From Plasmodium coatneyi (lineage: Eukaryota; Apicomplexa; Aconoidasida; Haemosporida; Plasmodiidae), in NCBI RefSeq assembly GCF_001680005.1, contig NC_033558.1, forward strand, positions 836,501 through 900,500: a DNA stretch of 64,000 nt. The letters are read 5' to 3'. Below, piece by piece: positions 51,901 to 63,020 of the stretch. The position numbers and the translations under genes were made by a program. Numbering within the stretch: position 1 is the stretch's first letter; every line of letters begins with the position of its first letter. Below the pieces are notes generated by a model that worked only from the letters and a program-made list of their open reading frames with translations, searched no databases and was not told the origin of the DNA.

Positions 51901-54126
51901 TGAGTATGTCTACAATCATTACTATGCTTCCTTCTTTAAGCGTTGCGGGGAGGGCGCCTCTAGGAAGTACTCAGCGGCGTACTTCAACATTTACGATGAT
52001 GTTGTTTGTGCGGTAGGCGGCGTCGACGGGGAAAGTGACAACATGGATGGGGAAAGTGACGATGTGGATGGGGGAAGTGACAACGAGGAGGAACAACAAC
52101 AGACGCAACAGCAGGAACAGCGTGAGGACCTGCGGGGGGCACCTGAGGAGAACACCCCATCGGAAGTAAATCTCGACGTACGCCTCAGCGCAGCAGGGAA
52201 ATCCACGGGTAAGAGAACGTACGAACAGTTTTTCCAAGTGAAAAAAGAACCCGGAGAGAGAAAATCGATACTGAAGAGGAGAAGCAGCTACACGGGGGGC
52301 AACAGTGAAGTGCAGGCGGGTAGGAAAATGAAGAAACATGAAATGGATAATGTCGAATTGGAGAAGCGCAAATGGGAGGAAGTGCCTGCACCCGTTTTGG
52401 TAACGGAGCAAAGTTCCAACGTAAGGAAAGAGAACTGTAATCCCGCTCATGTGGACAGCCCTGTTGAAGCTGCCAAGGAGGAAGCGCAGCTTAAGCAGGA
52501 AAATGCAACTGCTTCGGAGGTGGTAAATAGATCAGCAGAGGAGCATCGGAAGAGACCGCCCCCAAATGAGGCAGTCCAAAAGGGTGGCGATGCAAATGCA
52601 GCATCCAATGGTGAGTCACTACAAGGTAAGAACGAAGACGGTCCAGCAACACACCCAGTGGAGAAGGCTCCCACAAGCGAAACGTTCCCTCCGCAAAGTT
52701 GCAACCCGCACAATTCAAACGCAACTAACATTGCAGATGATATGCTCGAACTGAGAACCGAAGTGATGTCGTGCGATGAAGTAAAAAGCAGCATCTTCAA
52801 AAACGTTAGGAGCAAAAAAAAATTGAAAATAAATCCAAAAAGTAAAAAAAAAAAAAAATATTATTTTTACAGACTGTTTCAAAAATTTAGATTAACTTAC
52901 AACACTTTTTTGAAATACACCCAAAACGAAATATACCAGATATATCAGATCATTCATGGGAACTACTCTGACGCAACGAAAGACAAACTACTGCTAGCCC
53001 GAGTGAACAGCAACTTGGCGGCGTCTCTCATTTACAGATATGTCTACATTAATGTGTATGAGCATGTGAATTCTTCACGCGTTAATTTGCTTTACCCGAA
53101 ATTTATTTTACTCAAGTACATCGTCGACAAGTACCCGCAGAAGCGGCACCTCACGCTGCACTTTCTGAAGTAAGGCAAGGGGTTAAAATATGCAGCGGGG
53201 AAAAGTCATCTTCCTTGGTGGACCCCAATCCGTATGTGCATTCACCTCGTTTTGATGCGCCTTTTCACCGTCTTCCCCCACTTATTTTTTTCCATTTACA
53301 CCCCCCACAGGGAGCTGTACACGTATATAATCGAGAAGGAGGAATCCCTGCAAGAGTTCGTCGAGCTGCGGGAAAACCTAATCCTCTTCTTCGTCTATTT
53401 GGTGCGCTTCGAAAATATGTTTTGCTATGTGGTGGCCGTGATCAAGTCGATGGTAAGTGGGTGCTAGTGGGCCTGCTGTTGTATACATGTGAATAATTGT
53501 TTGGAAGGGTAGGGGAGTACCCGTTTTTAGAGCCTTCTGTTTTTTTATTTTTTTTCGTCGTTAGGTTCCCCTGCTGGACAAGGCCCTCATCAGACTGTTT
53601 ATCATCAAGACGCTGGCCTTCTGCGCTCCTCCATACGACTTTAAGTTTTGCGAGTGCCTCCTGAACTTTATTCACTTCGTCTTGAAAAAAGGTACTTTTG
53701 TGTGGAGGGCAGCAAATTAGAGCATATCGGCGTGGTGGGCAAACCATGTAGCTTCTTAACTGAGCAACTGATCAACCATGCTCCCCCTTACCAAAACTGT
53801 ACTTCTCCCCTCCCCATCCGCAGAGGGCGTCTACTACAAGAACGAGTTCAAAAGGGCTATACATAAATTCCTGGATAACGTGGTGGAGATGCACCACATG
53901 TACCAAAGTTTGAAGACGAAGGAGGTATGGGGGTCTTCTGCACTGGGCAACTTTCCCCAGGGTGGATACTTCCTCTGTTGAGTACTGTGCCCTGCTTTTC
54001 CGACCTGTCCATTCACATGTCGTCACACTTTCTATGTCAACCCCCCTTCATTTGCAGCTTTCTATCCTGTGCACCAACATCATGGAGCAGATAAAGCAGG
54101 CAGAAATAGACCCAGCTGTGCGCTGA
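48920..54126 (+). CDS. Large protein with NELF-C/D (TH1)-like C-terminal region
   Basis: Six exons: 48920-48980, 49197-53169, 53311-53452, 53565-53691, 53824-53924 and 54058-54126 (1490 residues). All junctions are GT/AG and the total is in frame. The N-terminal region has helical stretches (about residues 20-200) with a YVGYSWLCLTLTEYL segment. Helical repeats follow at about 410-640, then about 600 residues of Ser/Glu/Asn low complexity. The four last exons encode a compact helical end in which FCYVVAVIKSMVPLLDKALIRLFIIK...LAFCAPPYDFKF resembles the human NELF-C/D segment ending VLDVIAPPYTSDF. NELF-C/D is a subunit of the negative elongation factor that holds RNA polymerase II near promoters. 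The family is about 580 residues, so this one would carry large inserts. The match is from memory of the family motif. Confidence 0.6.
49960..52090 (+). repeat. Three in-frame repeat blocks in the NELF-like gene
   Basis: Around 49965-50025 units of about 18 bases give (K/T)RENHL repeats. Around 51385-51430 a 15-base unit gives GENSIGE repeats. Around 52020-52085 a 24-base unit gives DGESDNM/DGESDDV/DGGSDN. All lie in regions predicted to be disordered. Confidence 0.75.
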
Positions 54127-54799
54127 TTTGGCACTCTTCCCTGGTGGCTTGCCGCTCATCCATTCACTCTTTTTTGTGTGTGTGTCTTTCTTGCTCGTTT
54201 TTCATTTTTAATTAACTCAAAATATTAAACCCACATGCGTTTTATCACCTCCTTTTTTGATGACCTGTTTTTTTTTTTTTTAATTCTGACGTGTTTGCAG
54301 TGTGTAGCATGAACCGCCTTGGTTCGTCGCTCCGTCGAATTGTTTTTATTGGCTCAGTGACGTGCATGTTGTGGGTAGCCGTCAAGAATGTACCCACAAA
54401 CTGTGTGTTTTGTCCTCCATCCGTTCCAGTGGACCATTTTTCGCTTAAGTGAAAAAGACCCATTTGGCTGATTACATTTATTGATATTTTTTTTAATTTT
54501 TTTTTTACATAATTAAGCATACAAATTGTTGCAGTATGATCACTTTTTTTTTTTTTTTTTTTTGTGCAACTGTTCAGACATTTAATTGTCACTTAAAAAA
54601 GAATCGCTTGTTAACCGCTCGATCATTTTTTACGTTAATTATACGTGTGTGTAAAATTCGGCTTGCTTCCTATATGGTCGGGAAGCGAACAAAAAAAAAA
54701 AAACATGTCGAGGTAGCGGAAAAAACGAGTCAGAAATTATTGCCATAAAAATAATATAATGCCAAGTGGGCGTGATACGGTGGGGGTACCATTTCCTGG
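54127..54799. other. Convergent spacer
   Basis: Between the stop codons of the NELF-like gene and the zinc-finger gene. Contains T-runs near 54270 and 54546. No gene supported. Confidence 0.5.
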
Positions 54800-57700
54800 T
54801 TACCTTCTGCTCTGCCATTTGGACAGATTCGAGCTAAAAGGTTGGCCATTTTCCCCATCCGTGGATTTCTTCCTTTCCTGGTGGGCACGACTGAAGTGGT
54901 CTCGGCGGCTATCCAAGTGGTTCTCCAGGTGGTTCTCCAAGTGGTTGTCTAAGTGGCCGCTCTGGAAGTACCCGTTGTGGAAGTGGCCACTCTGAGCGGG
55001 GATCCCTGAATGGGCGCCCTCCCCCTGGGAGTCATTAATCCGAATGGATTTAAAATCCGGGTAGGCACCTTTATCATCGTTGTTGCGACTACCAAGGAAA
55101 AAACTCTGCTTCTTCGGCTCCCCGTTTTTAGGAAAATTGCTCCTCTCTCCATGAAAAGGGATGGCAGGTGCCATTCTCTGTGCATAAGGAGGACTTATGT
55201 GTGTCATATTCACCTGTCTATTATTTTTGTTTTCCTTTTCGATCGATTTTTTAATTTCCCCAATTTCGTCGATAAAGGATTGTCTTTTTTGATTCAAAGC
55301 GGCAGTCTCGCTGGGCGTCCTGGAGTTCTTTCTCTCATCGGAGGGATCTTCGAAAATGCTATTCAGAATATCCTCCTTCGTGCGGGAAGGTGCGTTTTTA
55401 GTTGGGTTGCTCACTGAGGTGTGTCTGCTTGGCAGGCTTAAACGTCTCATGTTGAAGTTAGACCCGCTGGAAGAAGGGGCACACAACTGGTTCATCTGCT
55501 TTGTTACTACTGCCTGTCGTGGTGAGTCATTTTGCGCGTTTGTATTTACAACCCCCCTGTGCGTTTCCCCCCTAGTGGCAGTAAAATTGAGGGGCCCGTC
55601 ATGCCTATTGAGGGGGTTGTCTTCTTTTCCATTTTCTTCTTCTGCTGCCCACCCCCTGAGGCACTTTCCATATTGAAGGAGATCTTCATATGGCTGATTA
55701 AAGGGGAGGGAGTTTTTATTCAGTTCGGGGTGAAATTTATTACCTTCCCTGTTTTGCACGTCTGCATGGGTGCCTTCCATTTTGCCATCACCATTGGGAT
55801 AAGGGGATCTCCCTCCCTGCAAACGATACAAGGTTAGTAAATCCAGTTGGTTCTTTTTTTCTCTTTCCTCGGTGACATTTTCATTTTTTTTCTTATTAAT
55901 ATATGTTAATGAACTATCTGTTAAGGAAAAAGGACTTGCAGCGTGGGGATCTCCACTCTGTTCACCTCCCCTGATCGTGTGCTTCATGTAACTCAGCTGG
56001 TTGGTTGGTTCGACTTCCCCCCCGGCATCCTCCTTCCTACCCTTTCCATCCATGTGCTTGTAAGGTACCCTGTTCAGTTCATCCATTTGAGATTGCCAGT
56101 ATGTAGAGGACAAAAACGGACCATTCTCATCGATCCTTTGAGTAAGATACGGAGCTGCATCAGTTGCTCCCCCCCTGGGAGGGTACTCCATTTCGGTGAA
56201 GGGTTCTCTATTTTGTGTCTTCCGCTCAGCCATATTATGAATAATGTTGCCATTCACCATGCTCATGTCATGACGAGCATCCCAGAGTGTATCTTCCATC
56301 ATTTTGTCTACTTTCCCATTGGAGGGTTTTTCAGAGTCAGTCCTTTCGACCCCCCCCTTTGTGGGAACCATGCTTCTCGGCTGATAATCAAATATATGCG
56401 GAAGGAAATTTTTGCAAAAATATTTTTTTAAATCTTCTTCTGAGGGGGAGATTTTGTCCCCGTTGATGGAACTACCCATTTGTTGTTCATCCAGAGAATG
56501 CATTCCGCTAGGTGTACCATTCGGGTGAGTGTCGATCTGGTCTTCAACACTTGTTTGTGTCTCTTTCATGCTTCTATACATAGTAGGTTGGTCACTGCAA
56601 AGATGGGATGCTCCCTCCTGCTGCTCATACAGATACAGTGTGTCCAACGCAGCTAGCTTTTTTGCGCTGTTCTGGATGGATCGCAGAAAAGAACTCTTTA
56701 CTTCTTCCATTTCGCCTTCCATATTTAGGTCAATTTTATTGGCCATTTGTGTACTGAGAAATTGATCCAATATGTGGTGGTCCTTAAAAATCGGGTCATA
56801 ATTGGGTGGTCCATTTTGTGTAGTGTTGTTTTTCGTGCTTCCACCATTGCTCACGTAGGGGGGGCCTGCTTCATGCAAAGCGTTGTAGGGTTTACTCGTC
56901 CCGATTGTGTCTTTCCTGTCCGGATTGTTAACCCCACTTTGGGGATGCCCCCCTGTGCGTGTCCCCATAATGGCATTCTCCTCCTTGGGGAATAAGCTGA
57001 AGCTGCCCTGTTCGGAGTGGTTGTAGGCGTAGGTCCTGAAGGGGTCATAATTTTTCTCAACAAAGGTTCTACCATTATTTAAGCCAGAGGGGGAGGAAAA
57101 CAACAGTCCTTCAGTTTCCTGCAGAATATCACACCTTTTCTCATTATGATCGTTGTCATGGTGGAAGGAATCCTTCCCGCTCATCCTGTTAAAGTGGTAA
57201 TTGTTCTCGTAAATGTGCAGGAGTAAGTTTCTGGTGGCATCCGTGCTGCAGCTGTTTTCTTCCTTCTTCACGCTCTGTTTTTTTTGCTTTTCCTGCTTTT
57301 CCAGATTTAGAAGAACTGCGTTGAAGTCATTTATTTTGTTTATGTCCGTGCAGATTGGGTTCAGCTCATTTTGCTCTCCCACTTGGTTGCAGGGCATGGG
57401 GGCGATGTTCATGTCTGCAGGGGAGTGGTGCACCGCATCTGTTACGTTGGGGGGTACCTTAGATTCTGCCCCACCCGTGGTGCTCAGAATAAATCCCAAC
57501 GTTTTCCTCCTCAGGGATTTTTCCCCTGAATGATCCCTCCAGATGTCGGTAGAAGAAAAACGTGGGATGAGATCGTTAGAGGGGCTCATCAAAAGTAAGT
57601 TACGCTCCTTAGAAGGTATCACCCCCGTCTTAGGAAAGAAGTTTATATCTCCATCCTGAAAAGAATCACCCTGATAAGGGCACATGCCCCCTTCATCGAT

Positions 57701-58171
57701 CGGTTGAAAATTAGGGACCCCTTCATACTCGGCCAGGATAGGATCCCCAGTAGTGAGGCAATTCTTATTCTGTGAATAAAACGTGTAACATTTTACTTTG
57801 CATGAACAGGAAGCAATTCCATTGTAGACCATGTTTCTTTTTATTTTCCTCAGAATGTTGTGACAGTGGTTGTACAATTCTATGTGACTTATAATTTTGG
57901 CGATGCTTAGACAGACGTACTTACACCTCAGGCAGTTAAAATACTTTCCCTTCTTCAGAGAGTTCAGTTGCTTTATTTGGTGGTTCTCATTTAAGACATG
58001 ATTTGAAAAGGAGTGCACACAGGTGAATACCAGCAGACATGTGTTACATCTGTATACGAAAATTTTGTCATTTATGAGTTCATAGCAATTTGTTCTCTTT
58101 TCTTCTTCCCTTCCAAACTCCACACTTTTATTGCCTCTCCATTGGAGGGCATCCAACCATTCATAACTCAT
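54800..58171 (-). CDS. Large protein with two N-terminal C2H2 zinc fingers
   Basis: Single exon of 1123 residues, ATG at 58171. Two fingers with identical spacing are clear: Cys42-x2-Cys45-x12-His58-x5-His64 and Cys80-x2-Cys83-x12-His96-x5-His102. A further cysteine group (SCSCKVKC) follows at about 120-126. The rest, nearly 1000 residues, is hydrophilic, rich in Asn, Ser, Gly and Glu, and shows no folded domain except short helices near 940 and 1000. The x5 spacing between the histidines suits RNA- or protein-binding types as well as DNA-binding fingers. Likely nuclear, but target and function are unknown. A GTAACC overlaps the stop codon, so a small extra exon cannot be excluded. Convergent with the NELF-like gene. 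Confidence 0.78.
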   Translation of the reverse strand: MSYEWLDALQWRGNKSVEFGREEEKRTNCYELINDKIFVYRCNTCLLVFTCVHSFSNHVLNENHQIKQLNSLKKGKYFNCLRCKYVCLSIAKIISHIELYNHCHNILRKIKRNMVYNGIASCSCKVKCYTFYSQNKNCLTTGDPILAEYEGVPNFQPIDEGGMCPYQGDSFQDGDINFFPKTGVIPSKERNLLLMSPSNDLIPRFSSTDIWRDHSGEKSLRRKTLGFILSTTGGAESKVPPNVTDAVHHSPADMNIAPMPCNQVGEQNELNPICTDINKINDFNAVLLNLEKQEKQKKQSVKKEENSCSTDATRNLLLHIYENNYHFNRMSGKDSFHHDNDHNEKRCDILQETEGLLFSSPSGLNNGRTFVEKNYDPFRTYAYNHSEQGSFSLFPKEENAIMGTRTGGHPQSGVNNPDRKDTIGTSKPYNALHEAGPPYVSNGGSTKNNTTQNGPPNYDPIFKDHHILDQFLSTQMANKIDLNMEGEMEEVKSSFLRSIQNSAKKLAALDTLYLYEQQEGASHLCSDQPTMYRSMKETQTSVEDQIDTHPNGTPSGMHSLDEQQMGSSINGDKISPSEEDLKKYFCKNFLPHIFDYQPRSMVPTKGGVERTDSEKPSNGKVDKMMEDTLWDARHDMSMVNGNIIHNMAERKTQNREPFTEMEYPPRGGATDAAPYLTQRIDENGPFLSSTYWQSQMDELNRVPYKHMDGKGRKEDAGGEVEPTNQLSYMKHTIRGGEQSGDPHAASPFSLTDSSLTYINKKKNENVTEEREKKNQLDLLTLYRLQGGRSPYPNGDGKMEGTHADVQNREGNKFHPELNKNSLPFNQPYEDLLQYGKCLRGWAAEEENGKEDNPLNRHDGPLNFTATRGETHRGVVNTNAQNDSPRQAVVTKQMNQLCAPSSSGSNFNMRRLSLPSRHTSVSNPTKNAPSRTKEDILNSIFEDPSDERKNSRTPSETAALNQKRQSFIDEIGEIKKSIEKENKNNRQVNMTHISPPYAQRMAPAIPFHGERSNFPKNGEPKKQSFFLGSRNNDDKGAYPDFKSIRINDSQGEGAHSGIPAQSGHFHNGYFQSGHLDNHLENHLENHLDSRRDHFSRAHQERKKSTDGENGQPFSSNLSKWQSRR

Positions 58172-60057
58172 TGGGTCTAGCGTTCTTCCCTATAAAAAAG
58201 GGCACCTATATAGCAGCTCGCAAAACGTGTAACTTCGTACACCTCCGTTGTGTGCAGATTCGGTACGCTGTACTGGGGCGCCTCACGGGATGGTTTCTTT
58301 CCAACTATGGATCAATAAGATGTCCTCCCAAAAAAGAATAGGAAAAGCTGTGGATACAATTATTCGTGAAAAAGTAACTACACACAAGCGCGTCAAAAAG
58401 GGGGTAAACGGAAGAACTGGGGGATGTCCAGCAGTACCTCTTTCTATTATGAAGAAATAGCGAGATGGTCACACATGTAAGGATGATCTTGTGAGGAGTC
58501 AGTTGGCCTCCCTCTCCTTCCAAAAAAACAGGAAATAAAAAATAAAAAAAAAAATTGTCGTATTTGTTGATAATGAGAAGGTGACGAAGCGTGGCAGGTG
58601 GCTACAAACAAGGGATAGGGTCAGATAAAAAAAAGGGGCACATATAAATGAACACTTCTGTACACACCCCCCATTTAGGGATAAACAGGCTCACACAGGA
58701 CGAATTGAAATTTCACAAAATTGGGTAAGAAGAATGAAAAAAAAATATAAGACAAGACAACCGTGTCACCCCTTAACACCGCTTAGATTGCGTCTGCTTT
58801 GGCTTGCAGCGGTATGTCAGCCTTCTACTCAACCGTGCGTTTCTTGTTTGTATATTTATTTATGCACATGTGTGCGTACTGAGGTGTTACCCAGGAAGGG
58901 CTAAAGGGAAAAAAACGCAAGCCACAAATTGGTTATGTTGTGGGCATCTGTTGCCAGCCCGTTTGGGTTCTTTTTTCGCACTGCGGCTGTTCAGGACAGA
59001 TTGTAAAATGTTAAGTGGGCAGGTCGTTCACCATTTTGGGATTAATTTATTTCGCCTTGTCCTCCATTCCTTTCGTTGCCTTATTTTCGCGAGCATGCAA
59101 CAGTGGAAGGAAAAAAAAAAAAAAAAAAAAAACACAAGACAGCGAAACAGATTTTTCCGAACATTACGACCGCCGCATCTGGCATGCATATTTGGAGAGA
59201 GGAAAAAAAAAAAAAAAAAAAAACAGTTGAACATAACTGGGAGGGACCTTAACCTAAAGGGAACATAAAAATAGCAGCTTAAAGTGGACATTTATTTACG
59301 GTGCGTAACTTTTTTTTTTTTTTGTCTTTCTTGTCCGGCTCCTCCCACAATGCAAATTGGCAAAAAAGGAAAGAAGAAAACTGAATGGGCATCTAGTGAT
59401 CAGCAAAAGCCACATGCGAATATACACAAAAACGCATGCACATGGGGAAAATTTTTGTAGAATTTCTCATATGCCATGAAGGAAAGACTTGCTTAAGGGT
59501 TCCACACTTCGAACGATGGTAATTTGTTCTCACCGGGGTTGTGTGTTTGTGTGTGGGGGGAATTAACAGTTGGGTTTCAGACGAATCACACCTTGGTACA
59601 TTCTGCGCTATTGTTCCGAGCTGCTTCTCCCCTATATTACTACCCCTTTAGGGGAAATTCCAAAGATAATTCAAACGCCGCAAAAAAGCAGTTGATGAAG
59701 TGAACCCCATACAAGTTTGGCAGGTCCCTTCTTGTTGATCGGGTGGTCGTCATGTGGAACGGTTGACATACGATTATACATGCACACGCATATAATAAAA
59801 AAAAAAAATTAATAATTTAAATTAACAAAAACAAAAAAAAAAAAAAAAAAAAAAAAAATGGCATGGGCGTCCAGATTTACGCCCGCGTGCGCATTTTTAT
59901 GTAAATATGCCAAATTGGGAAGACGAAAGTAGACAATCTGTTGATATTTAAAATGAGAGTGCTGGACATGCAGGGACAAATGAAACAAATGTGTATGTGT
60001 GTGGGGAAAACCACCCATGGAGGGATGCGAAGAGCGCACACAAAACACTCCAAACAG
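58172..60057. other. Intergenic spacer between two minus-strand genes
   Basis: Contains A-runs at 59110-59130 and 59204-59223, a T-run at 59310, and an A-run at 59832-59858. It should hold the promoter of the zinc-finger gene. A 154-codon plus-strand frame is lysine-run rich and judged chance. Confidence 0.5.
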
Positions 60058-61462
60058 TCAGTAGTTAAAGTAGTGGTAGGTGGAAAAGAGGATGGCGCAG
60101 GTGGGCACAATTTTTACCAGTCTTGGACAAATGCCAATGTAAAAACCCCGCAGTCCATTTTTCTTAAAAATAACTTTCGCTACAGAAAAAACGTTGTAAT
60201 TATAATTGTTTGTAAACTTGAAATAGTTGTAGTATTTGTAGCTATAAGTGTTCGAACCGTATTTGCCGGAGCCATATTTATAATGTATGCTACGGTGATC
60301 AGTGTGTGCGTAACTATTTACCTTAACATCGTGCAGGTACTTATTATTGTATAAATTACCATGACATATGTTGTAAAAGCTACTGCCCCGGCTCTTCGAG
60401 TGGGAGTCATAATTTTTAATCTTCCTGTAGTCAAAGTCGCTCTTGTGAATGATGTCTATACATCTCGCTTGCATGTTGGTTTTTATAATATCCAGTGGAT
60501 GAGTTAGAAAAGTGGTTAGGGTGCTACTTAAACATCCACATATAAATGGGTACACAAATTTTTTTGTAATTTTTTTTCTCTTTTCATATTCGGAGTCCAC
60601 TTTTTTTATGTAGCTAACTAAGTACTCGTTAAGGGACCAATAAATGGCAGAGAAGGGAATATCCCTAATAAGTGTTGAGGTAATTCCTTTGTAAAAATTT
60701 ATTTTTATTTTTCTGTTTTTTTTATCCTTTAAAATGTCTAGGATGCTTACTTTGTAATTGTTGCAAACGTTAGCCTGAACATTTGTTCGGTATAACTCCA
60801 AAGGCGACGTTATGATGATGGAGATGAATCGTGAGATCGTTGCGCACAGGTAATATGGAATCCCCTTGTCCTTTAGCTCTTCGTACACATAAAAAAACAA
60901 GCTGTTGTTTATTATGTACAGGTTTGCGGTGGAGAGGAGGCCTGTCGGGAAGGACGGGAGGCGAAACGGTTAACAGGAGGAGCGGGGATGATACACGATT
61001 GTGTATATATATATATACATACTGTTATCTGCACAACGCGGTTCCCAAAAATACGTGCCAAAAATTCCCGCCCAAGGGGCGTTCGGCTTACCCCTATAGA
61101 CGGCCCTAATTCCGTAGTTGTTGTAAATGTTTTTGAACGTCTGGTAGTAAAAGGAGTTAAACTTGAGCAGCCTCTTTTTGTTCTTCTTGGTAATTTTCTT
61201 TAATATGTACTTCTTGTCGAAATTTATGTTACTGTTGTACTGGATGTAATTTTTTATTACGTCCAGGGGGGTGCAAATGAGACTGACGAAAATGCCTGCG
61301 ATGGGGAGGGGGAAAAAAATGCATAAATATCGAACAAAACTTTATATATCTCCTTAATAAGGAAAAAGGAGTTAGACATGATTTACATTTTTCCACTTTC
61401 CACTTACTTGATACTGTGCTACTGTATATTATGTTCTGAACATTTATGTTTCTTTTTTCCAT
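60058..61462 (-). CDS. Mitochondrial carrier protein, SLC25A39/40 (Mtm1)-like
   Basis: Three exons: 61462-61408, 61295-61092 and 60941-60058 (380 residues), all GT/AG and in frame. Three carrier signatures Px[DE]xx[KR] mark the threefold repeat: P28-D30-K33 (TPLDVIK), P133-E135-R138 (SPLELYR) and P235-D237-K240 (HPLDIIK). The RDIPFSAIYWSLNEYL segment (179-194) matches the conserved RDVPFSAxYW stretch of SLC25A39/SLC25A40/Mtm1, carriers of the inner mitochondrial membrane linked to glutathione import and manganese/iron-sulphur homeostasis. A Tyr/Asn/His-rich insert of about 80 residues sits after the third signature, a typical malaria insertion. The end (GLRGFYIGICPRLVKIVPTCAI) is the usual last carrier helix. 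The subfamily is inferred from motifs. Confidence 0.88.
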
Positions 61463-63020
61463 TTTGTACTCGTTAAATTGGCTAGCTAGCTATTTTTCTT
61501 TTTTTTTTTTTCCACGGTTTCGCCTGACTTGTGCATGTAAAGGTGGTAAGTTTTTTTTTTTATATGATTGCTAGTTAGCCGAAAAATGTAAGATGTCTTT
61601 TTTCCTTAATTCTGACATTTTTCTGTCCTTCTGATGCAAGTTAAAACTGTATACTTGGCTATCTTGATCCGTTTTGCACATTTGGGTAGGAGTTTCAAAC
61701 GATGACGCGTGTATTTCAAGTGTGGGGGAAATATGGTATAACGTGCAACACAGGTTTTGTCGGGTTTCCATTTAGTAGGCGGCCACACAGACAAATGAAC
61801 TATTAGAGGATGGTGTCACAACGAATAAAATAAGGCAAAAATGTGGAGGGAGCTAACATTCGTGAGTCCCACATGGGTGTGCATAAACTGGTATTTTTAT
61901 GGACAAACGCGGATGGGGGAAGATAAATAAAGCGGGGTAAATATAAATGTACGTTTTGGTGTGCATAGACACAGGCATACGTGCATAACAATCAGCCAAG
62001 CGGAAAACACACGCAGGTGAAAGGCACGGTCACTCACTCAGCGGCTCTTAAATGTACGTACATGCAGTTAAAGCAACGATTCTACAGGAAATGGGTAAGA
62101 GTGATGGATTAGGGAAAAATATACAAATTTTACATTTTACCTATTGAGTATGTGTGCTTCCTTTGATGGACAGGCAGGGGGACGCGCCTAAAAGCACGTG
62201 TGTCACAAAAGTGGAAATACCTATGCGCATACGTATAACACATCGGTCTATGCTTCGTCCCTTATGCAATGTAAACTATTTCCATTGGAAAAAAGCGAGA
62301 GAGTAAATCTATGAAGGTACTCCCTGCTTAAAAGTGACGAAGAGTTGCTCTCCCCAGTTGACAAACAAACGTATATAATGTTGCCATGTACATGTGCACA
62401 AGCAAATAGTACCTGAGGGGGGTAGTAAAAAAAAAAAGGCGTTGTAATATTTTCACACGAGAAAGGTAAGCATGTTTCAGCAGTTCACCCCAAAGGGGTT
62501 GATACAATTACTGACAAAAGATGCACACGAACATACCTAGGCAACTCTATGGGTATACAAACACTGGCGTACGGTTATCTACATGGGAGGCCACAACCAT
62601 TAGACTTTCATAGCACAAGAAGGAGGAGCAAACGTTTAACGCAGCAGGAATAGGTTTTGCGTTTAAGCCTCGTGGAAGTTTGTGCGCGTGAAGGTGTTGT
62701 ACTCTGGCAAATCACAAATTTAAAAAAGCTTGGTTGCTCATGCGAATCCTACGCACGTAAATGGGTACACAGCGTAGGCAAATATGTTGTACAGTGTATA
62801 GAGATGAACAAAAAATAGAGGTTCAAATTTTGACAAGGGGCAGTCAGAAAAATGGAAAAAAAAAAAAAAAGGAAACGAATGTAGTAGCGTTGACGGGAGT
62901 TTTATCTGTACGGTTGTTTGCGCGTCACGGTGATTTGTTTCTCCTCGGCACAGTTGACAGCAGTTGACATTTTTTTTTATATTTTTTAATTTTTTTTTTT
63001 TTTTTTTTTTTTTTCTCCAG
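61463..63020. other. Divergent intergenic region
   Basis: Between the 5' end of the carrier gene (-) and the last plus-strand locus. It holds T-runs at 61499-61512 and 61551, and a long interrupted T-tract at 62970-63014 that ends in CTCCAG. No gene supported. Confidence 0.5.

Noticed and set aside
58804..59268. 154-codon plus-strand frame with two lysine runs
   Set aside because: The lysine runs come from two A homopolymers; no folded sequence between them and no splice support.
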